DNA of 64,000 nucleotides from Miscanthus floridulus (lineage: Eukaryota; Streptophyta; Magnoliopsida; Poales; Poaceae). The stretch is from positions 94,672,802-94,736,801 of the forward strand of contig NC_089581.1 of the NCBI RefSeq assembly GCF_019320115.1, written 5' to 3'. Below the pieces are notes generated by a model. It was not told the origin of the DNA. It worked only from the letters and a program-made list of their open reading frames with translations, and searched no databases. Shown here piece by piece: positions 43,974 through 55,550 of this stretch (position 1 is its first letter; each line of letters opens with the position of its first letter). The translations under genes and the position numbers were made by a program.

Positions 43974-44271
43974 ATTACAAAGCAGCTATTCATCATCTCC
44001 AAATAAGTTTATCATCATTTATTAGAGCAGAGTTTCTTTTAAGATAAATTTCAAGGCACTCCTCTCTACATTCTATGATCACAGATTTGACATGTAAAAC
44101 AAAACATGAATGCAAAGAGAGGGTTTAATATTTTTCATACCTAAGCAGGTAGAGATGTCTCCGTTAAGCTTGTCTTTTGCATAGGTTGAAATGTCTTCTG
44201 ACAGCTCTTTGATTCTTTCTTTATTGACTAACTACTACTAGAATGCATAAATGACTAAATGAACAAACTTA
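43974..44271. other. Athila element A internal non-coding DNA
   Basis: About 300 bp of AT-rich sequence between the Tat LTR and the solo LTR, continuous with 47390 once the solo LTR is removed. No reading frame or RNA gene was recognised. Confidence 0.6.
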
Positions 44272-47200
44272 TATCACACCCGATTTTAAGGACAAAATCG
44301 AATGTAGAAATCCTATGTATGCCCAAGAATCAGTCACACATAAGATGACAAATTACATTGTATCAAGCTCAGACTTTATTATATATCGAATGATAATCCA
44401 TACACTGGAACAAATAAATTATCAAAGTAGTGGAAACTCAAATCTAATCTTCATGTGAGGCCTCTAAGCGCCACAAGGATGGATGACTAGTGAACCACAA
44501 GTCTAGTAATCCTTAGGACAGTTATCATAACCGCCATAATCTGTTACCTATCCAGGATTTTTGTTAAAATAATGAAAATAAACAAGCATAAGTACATCTC
44601 ATACTTAACAAATATAACATGGGGTTCATGAGGCTCAAAAAGGCTGAGACACGGGTTTACAGCGTTAAGCATTTTAATGAGTCAAATTTTAGCATTAGTA
44701 GCAACAAGTTTTGCAATGCCCCAATTAATCATATGAAACTGATAACATGAATAATGAGATAGCATTTAAAAACATCGTCGATCATTTGTTATTATTCCAC
44801 AAGGAGTTCAAGCCACACGTGTCTATGAGCATGGCTGTTATAACAGTTTTTAACACTCTACATAGGTTATACATCTTTACCCATGGGCCAAGATTTACCC
44901 TTTTGCTTGAGGTAGCTAATCTCTTGACCCACTACCAAGGAAGGTTGGTAGGGTTCACTATGAAGTCTTTCAAAGGTTCGTCTAACAAGTTAGGGCCGCT
45001 AGGTTTTCATGGCAAGCAGGTGTAGGAGCCCCCTTTGGAATGTCACAATTCCTTCTCGGCTATACTCATAAGAACAAAGGCTGTCCTATACCCATCTCGT
45101 CACAGTCCTTTTGTGCCCTTTTGGGTAACCACTAACAAGCTAGAAAATGTCCTCATACTTGACTAAAGCCAGAGCCATATAGCACTCATGGTTGTATTGT
45201 AAGTCCTAGGTGATCACTTACAAATAAGTCCTTAGGGAGGACAAGAGCATCTGGTATAAAGCCAAATGCTCTCAACCTTTAATTCACGCTGCTAAAAGGC
45301 ATCTTTTATTTTTCATTACATATTCCATTAATCAAGTTATAGTTCATGATTATAATTAATTGAGCACTAGCATCAGCTACCCATATGCAAATTTTCCCAA
45401 GGTGATAAGGAATCAGGGTATCAATTAGCTAGGATAAAACTCTACGGGTATCAAGGTAGACACATGCATATGATTAATGTTACTAGGGTGAATAGGACAA
45501 CAAGGATGATCCCATGCTATACTTGCCTTGCTTAAAGTTTCCCTACTGATCCTGGTCATCAAAGTATTTCTCCTGATCACCGTAGTATTACTCACCGTCT
45601 ATACTCGATTATATATCAACATACAAGCATCCATAGGCTAGGCAATCATGCATGAAGCAAGCAAGAATTACAATTAGAACATTACACCAACAGTGGAAAA
45701 AGATGTTGAAAAACTTATAGAACTAATCTACACATTTCTACAAACACATAGACGCGAATAGCATTCTAATCGAAGCTATGGTGGAAAAGAAACTACTACC
45801 GAAAATTTATTTATTAAACCACATTATTCAAGTTAGGATTAAACCATGAAATTCCAGAGCTATTGACATTGTAAACATTGTTACTAACGCGTAGATTATA
45901 TTGTTATGAATCTAACGTAACTTGAATGGATCAAAACGGAGTTTAAACCGAGAAGATATGAGGTTTCTAAGGGCTAGATGGCAAAACCGTAAATACTACG
46001 AACTATATACGAAATAAAATAAATAAAAATCAGATTTTAAAATCGGCGTAGGGACCACAGCCATCAATCAGTTCAAACACGGGGGTTCTTTTGCAAAACT
46101 TGAACGGCTAACCGGTATTGACTCCATGCGAGCCGTTATTCTGGGATTGGATGGCTCAGATTAGATGGTAGAGAGGGAGGGGATTTCAGCCTGCCAGAAC
46201 AGGAGACGGCTGCCATTGGAGGCGTGGCGAGTTCGCCGGCGAACACAGAGATGGACCTACATGCCATGATTTGTCTCAGTAAAAACACGGGCTAAAAGAG
46301 GAGATGAAGGCGAGCTCACCATGGGGATTCTGGCGGTCGGAGGCGGCTTCGACGATGGCGTACGGCTCAGCGAGCGGACGACAACTCCGACGAGGTCGGT
46401 GAGAGGCCAAAAGGCCACGGATCGATTGCAAGATGTATCTGAGGAGCTTTGGCATGTCCTTGAAAGGCCAATGGTGGGATTGGTGAGGCGAGAGGTGGCC
46501 TATAGTGGGAGTTTGAGAGTTTGGAGGTGTGCTCGTCAATGGTGGTGGTGGTTGGTGGCGCTAGCACTGCAGGGCAAGATATGGATCGAGGAGCGACTAG
46601 GTGGATGCGGGCTATGTGCGTGACGCCTCCGTCCATTGAAGTGAGTAGAGGAGGGTGTGGAGGGAGAGAAGAGGCCGGGTCTCGAGCTTGTCATGTCGGC
46701 CATGGCGGTCATGACTTGGTGCTCATGCAAGAGAGTGACTCGCGGGCGGGGAAAGGGTCGTGGGCGGCTACGGGGTGTGCGGGGCCTGGTATACATGGAT
46801 GGGTCCACGCGGTGGCTTGGTCTGCGTGGCGGCTTGGTCCTTGCAGACGAGCGACGGCGATGGCGTTGTCCATTTTGTTCAGACGAAGGTAGGAGATGAA
46901 GTCCCATTCGGCTGTCGTGTGGGGTCTACTTGCCAGCAGCTGAGAGAGAAGGGGAGGCAGGGCCCTACTGCAGTGATAGCGGGAGGATGCGGCGCGGGCT
47001 GTGACTACTGCTAGTTGCTGGGCTATGCCCCATGTGAGGAGGGAGAGAGGAGGCCGATCTAGGCCTGAGGGCAGGCTGGGCCACTGCGCCGAGAGGGGGA
47101 GATGGCCACCAGGCCAAAAGGAGTGAGGGGGAGGATGAAATCCTTTTCTTTTCTTAAACAAATTTTCAAATGCATTTTCAAAAGAATTTTAAATCCTTTT

Positions 47201-47389
47201 GAGTTTTGCTCAAAACCAGACAATACAAGAACAAAAATGCAACAACATGAATGCATGAACATGTTAATAACCTTATGATTTATTTTAATTTGGCAAAAAT
47301 TATTATTCTCCTAAATTTGTATGCACGCATAAAAGCATAATTAAATTAATTTAGGCTAATTCAAAAGATGAAATTTTTAGGGAGTTACA
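44272..47389 (-). repeat. solo gypsy-type LTR (3118 bp)
   Basis: Plus strand starts TATCACACCCG (expected TGTCACACCCG, G to A at 44273) and ends GGGAGTTACA. Flanks are ACTTA (44267-44271) and ACCTA (47390-47394), a target duplication with one transition. No internal region remains. A perfect hairpin CGATTTT/AAAATCG sits at 44281-44300 beside the terminus. A GC-rich island lies at about 46090-47130, as in the Tekay LTRs, but the sequence is a different family. Orientation is inferred from the TGTAACTCC-type start on the minus strand. Confidence 0.75.
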
Positions 47390-47640
47390 ACCTATTACTA
47401 CTAGATAACTTATTCATTAATATTTATTTATTAAATATGTTTTTATAGTTTATTTTATTTAAATGCAAACCCTATCATGCATAGCTACTACAGAACTTTA
47501 TTATTAACATAGAGTAGCTAAATGCAACTAACTAATTATTCAATGCAAAGCAAATTTATTGGAAATTGAAATATGAGATGCAAATACTTAAAATATGGTA
47601 AATATGCAAGGGATAGAAAACTTACCTTTTTGATGGGCTC
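47390..47640 (-). other. non-coding DNA downstream of protease, Athila element A
   Basis: AT-rich, no frame. On the minus strand a consensus splice donor AAAAG/GTAAGT lies at 47626/47625, shortly after the end of the protease frame. Whether it is used is unknown. Confidence 0.45.
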
Positions 47641-47786
47641 AAGGTCATTCTTCCTTGAGTGGGGGTGTTTCCTCTTGTTCCACCTCGGAGGCCTTGTCGA
47701 GATCAGGGGATGACGAATTTGAGGACAGATCTTTCTTTTTACGCCATCTCTTTCTGTTCTTCTTCTTGACAGGCTTCTCTGGTTCT

Positions 47787-48272
47787 TCAATTAGATTTGG
47801 TTTCTTCATCATGATTCTCTTTGGATGCTTCTTCTTTTCCTGTTTTTATCAAAGAGGGATTGTCTAGAGGCAAAAGTAAATATTTCTTTCTAGCAAAGTG
47901 GAATTGGATTTGCCCAGAAGCCACATATATGCAAGAATTTACGGTATTAAGGAAAGGACGACCAAGGATTAATGTTGTATCCTTGTCATTGCCCATGTCT
48001 AAGATCATAAAATCTACATGGGCAAAAGTGTCTCTCACTTTAACTAATAAATCAGTGGCTACTCCCTCGAGATAATAGGTAGATTGATCAGCTAGCTGTA
48101 AGTAAACTAAGGTTGGAGCTAAGGTAGTGTAAAACAATCTATCATGAGTTTTCTTAGACATAATGTTAACACTAGACCCTAGATCACAAATGGCATTATG
48201 AAAAGTGTGGGGTCCTATGGAGCAAGTAATGACGGGGTTCCTAGGGTCACCTTTCTTAATAGGAAACCCCAA
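47787..48272 (-). CDS. Athila-type aspartic protease, element A
   Basis: 161-aa open stretch. The active-site block is CDLGSSVNIMSK (D-x-G, with L where S or T is usual; D-[LIF]-G-[AS]-S-V-N is the common Athila form). The second conserved block is LILGRPFLNT, and the central segment LADQSTYYLEGVATDLLVKV is diagnostic for this lineage. The Lys/Glu-rich tail continues in another frame to about 47640, indicating a frameshift. The gag frame lies immediately upstream. Confidence 0.8.
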   Translation of the reverse strand: MGFPIKKGDPRNPVITCSIGPHTFHNAICDLGSSVNIMSKKTHDRLFYTTLAPTLVYLQLADQSTYYLEGVATDLLVKVRDTFAHVDFMILDMGNDKDTTLILGRPFLNTVNSCIYVASGQIQFHFARKKYLLLPLDNPSLIKTGKEEASKENHDEETKSN

Positions 48273-48349
48273 CCATTTTTAGAAAAAAGTCATACCTTGC
48301 CATGACACGGTTGGCTGTCTCCATGGTTCCTTCAGGTTTGCCAGGAATT

Positions 48350-49529
48350 CTATCTTTTTTTATAGGATGGTATGGCAACAACTATTTGGGCTAATTGGGT
48401 TTCTATCTTCTTATTGAAACTAAGTTGATTGTCTAAGGCAGAAGAAAACTCATCCAATTTAGCATTTATATTTTCCAACATCTTGTCATGAGCATGCAAC
48501 TTCTTATTAATGCTATCAGTCATTCTACCATTGCTATAAACAAGATCTTTAAGGAAAGCATAACTATTATTACCTTGATTATTCACACGTTGAGAAGAGT
48601 AATAATTGTTACCCCCTTGATTGTTGGAGCGCTGATTCCATCCTTGATGTTGTTGTGGATGAAACCCGTTGTCGGTGTTGATGAAGTTAAGATCCTCTGG
48701 GGTCTCAGGATAGGAATTTCCTGAATGTCCAACATCTCCACAGACTTCACAAGTAATGTGGGAATCCATGGCTTTGAGTGTCTCTTGGGCACTTATTTTC
48801 TCATAATGTTCTACTCACTTCGCGAGTATATCCATCTTAGCTGAAAGCATGTTAATTTATTTAATTGAATGCATACCTCGTTTATGGGGTTGGAGTCGAT
48901 CGTCGCTCCATCCTAGGTTGGAGACCATCTTCTCGATCAGTGTCTTGGCATCTGCAACACTTAGCGAAAAGAATGCTCTACCAGCACCAGCATCTAAATG
49001 GCTCCTATCTAACAAAACTAATCCATGGTAGAAGTTCTGGATCAAAAGCCAGTCTTCCATGCCATGGTGTGGGCATGTAGAGACATACTCTTGCATCTGT
49101 TCCCAAGCTTCAGGAATCGACTCATCTGCTAGTTGTTGAAAACTAGAGATCTTATTGTGAAGATCATTAGTCCTTCCCATAGGGAAAAACTTGACTAGGA
49201 AAGTGTTGGAATACTTGTCCTAGGTATCTACAGCGTTGGGGTTAGAGTAAAACCATTGCTTACCTTTCCTAACAAAGAGAAGGGGAACGACGAAGACGTA
49301 TAGCCTCTTTGGTCACCCCCTTTATGGTGAATGTGCTACAAATCTCCAAAAAGTATTGGAGGTGAGCATTTGCATCCTCATGGGCTTTCCCACAAAATGG
49401 ACTACCTTGAACCATCATAATTAACGCTGATTTAAGCTCAAAGTTAGCATCCCCATTGATAACATTGGGTCTAGTGGCTACATTAGTAGCCGAGGGTGTA
49501 GAAAAATCACGAATGGACTTATCGGCCAT
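48350..49529 (-). pseudogene. Athila-type gag, element A, frameshifted
   Basis: Start at the ATG at 49529 (MADKSIRDFSTP); N-terminal part to about 49300 (NFELKSALIMMVQGSPFCGK, DANAHLQYFLEICSTF). The central capsid part in another frame is 48857-49180 (PEAWEQMQEYVSTCPHHGMEDWLLIQNFYHGL). The C-terminal part 48350-48769 has a zinc knuckle CEVCGDVGHSGNSY in which the last Cys is Tyr. At least two frameshifts, plus the damaged knuckle, make it non-functional. Confidence 0.82.
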
Positions 49530-49640
49530 GGTTGTGTTGGGTAGTGATAGGATATGAGTAGAAAAGGATAAACTACTTAGGATAACAAAAAGCCTAGTTA
49601 GCAAAGCTAACACAAAAAAAATTCGATGCTAGTTGCCTTC

Positions 49641-49656
49641 CCTGGCAACGGCGCCA
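49641..49656 (-). other. primer binding site, Athila element A
   Basis: Minus strand TGGCGCCGTTGCCAGG, the Athila-type PBS (close to the tRNA-Asp-type complement), 8 bases from the LTR terminus at 49665. Confidence 0.85.
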
Positions 49657-49664
49657 GAAATGCT

Positions 49665-50586
49665 TGTTGATACTTCTTAACGACTAGTGGAGGAATTCCA
49701 CAAGCGCACAGAACTAACACGTAGCACTTCGCTCAGTGAGTATCGAGTGTCAAATTTATATTTTCCCACAGGAAGGCAGAAGGCTAAATTTATATTTTTA
49801 CATTAGGATTGCTAAAGGTAATCCTAAGTGTATCCTAGGTAGGTGAATGATAATGGTAGGTTGAGTGTGAACTACCTAAACCAACTACTAAACAAGCTAC
49901 ACTAGAGATAGCTAGGTGGGAGAGCGAGCGGTATATCTTTTAGTAACAAGGGGTAAACTAATGACTAGGAGAAATATGCTAGTGCTTTAGGGCACAACCC
50001 ACCTTCCAACTAGGAGAGTTAAATAGATAAGGTCTGCCATGAGCCCTACGATTTAATAACTAGACCTAATGTGGTGGAATACAGAGGATGGACAAGGTTG
50101 TCACCACTTGCCAACTACCATAATCTATCCGAAGGCCTAGCCATATCCACAGGTAATCTATAGCCTAAGCATCTCGCTTAATCTATAGGCTTACTACTTC
50201 AATCCGAGCTCCCATGAAATGAGATCAAAACACCCTAACCAGACGGTGGAACCGATACTAACGAACGACTACTAACTAAAAGATAACCTATGCTACTAAT
50301 GCCAAGCAATAAGCACCAAAGCTCACTAATGATGAACAATAATGAATAAGTACTTAAGCAAAGCAAAGCAAAGCAATAATACTGAATAAAGTACTGAATA
50401 TAAAGTACTGAATAAAGTAAATGCTAAATGATAGAATTACAAAAAGAGCTATACCAGACCCAGAAGACTCTTTCAGACTCCGAGAGAAGCTCTGCTCTTG
50501 CTCTACTTCCACTACTAGACTACTACTCTAAAGCTAAGCTAATCTAGAAAGCTTGGAGAAACTTGGAGAGCTTGGAATTGAATGGG
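49665..50586 (-). repeat. Athila LTR 1, truncated
   Basis: Starts TGTTGATACTTCTTAAC beside the PBS and is cut at 50586 by the start of LTR 2. It contains an imperfect AAAGC-type short tandem (about 50355-50375) and a duplicated ACTGAATA-type stretch (50381-50420). Only the 3' half of the LTR (on its own strand) is present. Confidence 0.7.
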
Positions 50587-51771
50587 TGTTGGTACTTTCT
50601 AGCATCATTACTAGAATGACACTAAGAAGTACTTTGGTATTTTATTGTGACTCAGAATTAATGCAATTATATAAATGAAGAGTTGTGTAAGCACATAGAT
50701 AATATACCATTGTAGCACTTCACCTGGGAGTATTCCAGGTGTCATTATTTATATTTTTACCATAGGGAAGGATGAGAAAAAGGAAATATATTGATAACTT
50801 ATACTTATGATGGAGAAATAAACCGTAACCAATCTTCTACTCACAACTAGGGTAAGTCAAGGGATAAATGTAATATGAATGTTAAATGATAATTGATAAT
50901 TGAACACTTAGAGTACTCCTTTGGATGACATTAGCATGGCTAAGTAGATACAATAGAGAAATAATTTCTAAGTCATTCTTAATTACAAGTCAAAGCATAC
51001 TATAATTAGTGCAATTACACTTAATAATCATGGCTAAGATCAACTTCATATCTACACATAAGGGATATTACTAAGGAAGATCAAGAACAGAGCCTGACTT
51101 CTTCCACAACTAGATCCTACTTGTCCTATATTCGGGGAGTGGACTACAAAGGACTCAACAAGAGTGTCACACTTGTGATCTACCACATGGCAAAGGATTC
51201 AACAAGAGTGTCACAGGTAAACAACGTATAAGCACCACACTTACACAATGTCGACCACTCACCCCGTGTACATTAGAGTGAGCGCTATATGAACTTATGC
51301 TTGAACATAAAGATAATCTAGCTAGACTCAGCATATAATCAAAGTAAACGATGAACATGATAACTAGGAACTTGAATAATATTAAGAATAATGTCATAAC
51401 AAATGTAGCAAACATATGGAATATGAAAGATACAAGAGAGGATACAAAAGACTATACCAAGCCACGCTCTTGACAAGATTAGGAATCCAAGCGAAGCTTG
51501 CCTCCCCCTAGATCTAACTTAACTAGCTATGCCCTAAATATTTGTGGAGCTCTAAGGTTCTTCTCTTGACAATGATAGATGATTATGGAGGAGATATTCT
51601 GCCAGGGGGGTAGGGGCTGATATATATAGGGGGAACCATCAATCCTGAGCCATCGGATCAAACTGACGAAAAGCAATAGAATAGATCTAATCTATTAGGC
51701 GGTGGAGAACCGACATAGTGAAGGGGGACTGACATGTGGGCCCAGGGGGCCAGCTGACCTGCGGGTGGGCC
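50587..51771 (-). repeat. Athila LTR 2, truncated on the right
   Basis: Starts TGTTGGTACTTTC. It is homologous to LTR 4 over most of its length (blocks around 50700-50770, 51120-51260 and 51600-51770). The TATA-like stretch GATATATATAGG near 51629 matches the equivalent site in LTR 4. It is lost after GGTGGGCC at about 51771, where internal 5' sequence of another element begins. Confidence 0.7.
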
Positions 51772-51846
51772 TATTGTTGGCATTTCTTAGCGCAATGTCC
51801 AAGTAAGGAGATGGAATCCATTCCTAGCAACAGCACTAGAAATGCT
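51772..51846 (-). other. Athila 5' internal remnant with decayed PBS
   Basis: About 75 bp whose right end (51823-51839) is a mutated version of the Athila PBS seen at 49641-49656. It marks the 5' boundary of a second, otherwise deleted element whose LTR is LTR 3. Confidence 0.55.
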
Positions 51847-52650
51847 TGTTGGTACTTCTTAGTTCCATCACTAAGATTAGCAATGCCGACAAGGAACACC
51901 AACATGATAGTTCTTAACGATTATAGACATTATCCGCAAGCGCACAGATATATCATTGTAGCATTTCACCCGAAAGTATTCAGGGTATCATTATTTATAT
52001 TTTCCCAAACAAAGGCATGGTGTAAAGAGTCTAGCATGGATATGAACAAGATTACATGCTTGCATAGCGAACCAAAGTTTATGATAGGGGTAAACAAGGT
52101 ATTTTTAAGGATAGTGGACACACACTTGGGCCAACCTCAAGGATAAAAGAGAAACAAAGAATAAAAGAATATTCCTAAGTGGAGCAGGCTTGTTCTAATA
52201 TAGCCGTGCATAGAACAGTTGATGATCATACAAATTACATGGTTAGAGCTAGAACTAAGTGTAAGATGGATGGAAGATCTCCGAGCACTGGTCTGCCAGC
52301 AAGCGCGAGAGACTTTAAGACTCCTACACAATACTCGAACGTGGAGGATTACAAGGGACGGACATGACTGTCACCACCTGCTGCCTACCCCTCAACCGTG
52401 GAGTACCATCATATCAGAAGGTTCCTATGCACCTAGGCACCATGCCCGTATACAAAGAAACTACCCACATCCCCCCAGGACTCCAACCCTACAGATCGAC
52501 AAGCATAGGGCATGGGCAAACCCAAAGGAATGATGAACCACCACCTCAACTTAGCTCTACATCTAATCATACAAGTCATATGAATGATTAAGCATAAAGT
52601 TCTACATGTTAAGCTCATAACATACAAACTATGTGCTAGTTCATATGTGT
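51847..52650 (-). repeat. Athila LTR 3, truncated
   Basis: Starts TGTTGGTACTTCTTAG after the decayed PBS. It shares the conserved block around 51930-52010 (ATTGTAGCATTTCACCC, TATTTATATTTTCCC) with the other LTRs. It ends near 52650, where another internal remnant with a TGTTGGTATTTATT start follows; the exact end is uncertain. Confidence 0.6.
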
Positions 52651-52757
52651 TGGTATTTATTAACTTGTCACTTGTTTAGTAGCCACCTATTATAAACCTA
52701 TATCTCCTAACATTACTTGACAAGGTTGTTATCCCTAGTGATGATGACAGAGATGCT
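52651..52757 (-). other. second Athila 5' internal remnant
   Basis: About 105 bp ending in a strongly decayed PBS-like stretch (52731-52750) before LTR 4. No coding potential. Confidence 0.45.
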
Positions 52758-54236
52758 TGTAGGTACTACATAGCATTACTACAAGCATAATACTAAGTAG
52801 TTCTTTATTAATTTATGTGACTAGGAAGAATATATAAATATATGAATGAAAAGAATTTGCAAGCGCATAGATAATTATACCATTGTAGCACTTCACCCAG
52901 GAGTATTCCAGGTATCGTTATTTATATTTTTACCTCAGGGAAGGTCTAGCATGGACATGTATTGATAACTTATACTATTGATAGAGAAGTAAACCATAAC
53001 CAATATTCTACTCATAACAGGGGTAAGTCATAGGATAGGCTATATATATATGATAAGTATTGATCATCAATAATGATAAATCACTCAGAGTGATTCTTTC
53101 TATGGCATTAGCATATTTAGGTAGAATATTAGAGGAATAATTCCTAAGTCATTCATAATTACAAGTCAAAGCATACATTGATTAGTGCAATTACACCTAG
53201 TAGTCATGGCTAAGGTTATCTTTATATCAAGACATAAGGGATATTACTAAGGAAGATTAAGAATAGAGCTTGTTCTTCCTTCGTAATCGGACCCTACATG
53301 CACCTATATTCGGGGAGTGAACTACAAAGGACTCAATGGGAGTGTCACATCCGTGATCTACCACATGACCCAGAATATAGGATGTATCTGCAGGTAAACA
53401 ACGTATAAGCACCACACTTACACAATGTCAACCACCCACCCCGTGTACATAAGAGTGAGCGCTATACGAACTTATGCATAAACATAATGATAAAGTAGCT
53501 ATACTAAGTATATAATCAAAGTAGACGTTGAACATTATAACGAAGAACATGAATAAGATGAATCCTAATATTGTCATAACAATTATAGCAAGCATATAAA
53601 AATAATGAAGGTACAAAGGAGATGGGGTACAAAGATTATACCAAACCACGCTCTTGACATGATCGGGAATCCAAGCGAAGCCTGCTTGCCTCCCTCTAGA
53701 CCTAGCCTAACTAGCTATTCCCTAGAATATGGTGGAGCTCTAAGGATGACTAGGGTTTCTGTCTTCTCAAATGACTTGATGACTAGGGTCATGGCTAGGG
53801 GGTGGTAGGGGCTGGTATATATAGGCCAAAGCATCCAACATGAGCCCTTGGATCAAACTGACTTAAAGGATGGCATAGATGCAACCTAGGAGGCGGTGGA
53901 GAACCGACATAACAACGAGGGGCTAACAGGTGGGCCCTAGGGGCTGGTCGGCCTGTAGGTGGGGCCGGCCATGGCATCTCGCCCTCCGCTTTGGTGTGGA
54001 GTCCTCTCGAGTCTTTTGGAACCTTCTGGTGTCCGTTTTGCTCTAGATAAGCACAATTAAATCTAACATCTTGGTCCACCTTGATGGTTTTGTGGATAAA
54101 CCCTGCAGAAAATCAAGATTCACTAAAACTTATGGAATCTGTTAGTTTAAACCCCTAGACCTTTGTTAGTGATTATATTTATGCCCTTATGTATGTTATA
54201 TTGACGGTTTATAATGGTTGTTAACTTTTGTCAACA
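52758..54236 (-). repeat. Athila LTR 4, complete (1479 bp)
   Basis: Starts TGTAGGTACTACATAGC and ends TTTTGTCAACA, matching the element-strand start TGTTGACAAAA. The TATA-like GGTATATATAGGCC at 53813-53826 reads as a promoter element on the minus strand (GGCCTATATATACC). Confidence 0.7.
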
Positions 54237-54386
54237 ATATGTCACGATTATAACATGAAGACTATGCTCTAATTCCATAGCACAACTATATTGATAATAT
54301 GAGAGCAAGACTTTGGAAGAACTCTTCATAGTATTCATACCGAGATTTCTCTCTTCTTTAAAAGAGCCAAGCTCTCCTTGATAGAA
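54237..54386. other. unassigned 150 bp between two Athila LTRs
   Basis: AT-rich sequence with no recognisable homology to the neighbouring LTRs and no reading frame. It may be filler or a relic of an older element. Confidence 0.4.
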
Positions 54387-55535
54387 TATTAGAGTACTTC
54401 TTTCTATGGCATTAGCATGGTTAGGTAGAATATTAGAGGAATAATTCCTAAGTTATTCTTAATTACAAGTCAAAGCATACATTGATTAGTGCAATTACAC
54501 CTAGTAGTCATGGCTAAGGTTATCTTTATATCTACACATAAGGGATATTACTAAGGAAGATTAAGAACAAAGCTTGTTCTTCCTTCGTAACCGGACCCTA
54601 CTTGCACCTATATTCGGGGAGTGGACTACAAAGGACTCAACGGGAGTGTCACATCCGCAATCTACCACATGACCTAGAATATAGGGTGTATCTGCTGGTA
54701 AACAACGTATAAGCACCATGCTTACACAATGTCGACCACCCACCCCGTGTACTTTAGATTGAGAGCTATATAAACTTATGCATAAACATAATGATAAACT
54801 AGCTATACTAAGTATAGAATCAAAGTAGACATTGAACATTATAACGAAGACACATGAATAAGATGAATACTAATATTGTCATAACAATTATAGCAAGCGT
54901 ATAAAAATAATAGAGGTACAAAAGAGAGGGGGTACAAAGATTATATGAAACCACACTCTTGACATGATCGGGAACCTAGCTAAGCCTGCTTGCCTCCCTC
55001 TAGACCTAGCCTAACTAGCTATGCCCTAGAATATGGTGGAGCTCTGAGGGTGATTAGGGTTTCTATCTTCTCAAATGACTTGATGACTAGGGTTATGCCT
55101 ATGGGGGTGGCAGGGGCTGGTATATACAGGCCAGAGCATCCAACATAAGCCCTTGGATCAAACCAACTTAAAGGATGGCGTAGATGCAACCTAGGAGGCA
55201 CTAGAGAACTGACATAACAACAGAGGGCTGATAGGTGGGCCCTAGGGGACAGGCGGCCTATAGGTGGGGCCATCGTCTCGCCCTCTGCTTCGGTGTGGAG
55301 TCCTCTTGAGTCTTCTAGAACCTTCTGGTGTTCGTTTCACTATGGATAAGCGCAATTAAATCTGGCATCTTGGTCCACCTTGACGATTTTCTCGATAAAC
55401 CCTACAGAAAATATAGATTCACTAAAACTTGTTGAATTTGTTAGTTTAAACCCCTAGACCTTCGTTGGTGATTATATTTATGCCCTTATGTATGTTATAT
55501 TGATGGTTTATAATGGTTGTTAACTACCATCAACA
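54387..55535 (-). repeat. Athila LTR 5, 3' LTR of element B, truncated on the left
   Basis: Homologous to 53087-54236 of LTR 4 with scattered substitutions. It ends ACCATCAACA followed directly by a polypurine tract, so it is the 3' LTR of the element to its right. A TATA-like site is at about 55119-55127. The left part is missing. Confidence 0.75.
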
Positions 55536-55550
55536 AAGTCCCCCAAGCTT
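55536..55550 (-). other. polypurine tract of Athila element B
   Basis: Minus strand AAGCTTGGGGGACTT immediately before the LTR start TGTTGATGG. The same A/G-rich tract is typical of Athila 3' ends. Confidence 0.8.

Larger units (their letters stand above)
43974..49664 (-). mobile_element. Athila-type gag-protease element A, interrupted
   Basis: Minus-strand element with LTR 1 (49665-50586, truncated), PBS, gag and protease, followed by AT-rich non-coding DNA (47390-47640, then 43974-44271 beyond the inserted solo LTR) and cut by the Tat insertion at 43973. No RT or integrase appears in the about 550 bp after protease that belong to it. Confidence 0.75.

Noticed and set aside
44747..45025. 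92-aa plus-strand ORF in the solo LTR
   Set aside because: Isolated, no motif, within LTR sequence.
46276..47161. Several overlapping ORFs of 84-150 aa on both strands
   Set aside because: They fall in the GC-rich island of the solo LTR, in conflicting frames, with no recognisable domain.
52179..52627. ORFs of 62-104 aa inside Athila LTR 3
   Set aside because: Short, overlapping in several frames, no similarity to a known protein, inside an LTR fragment.
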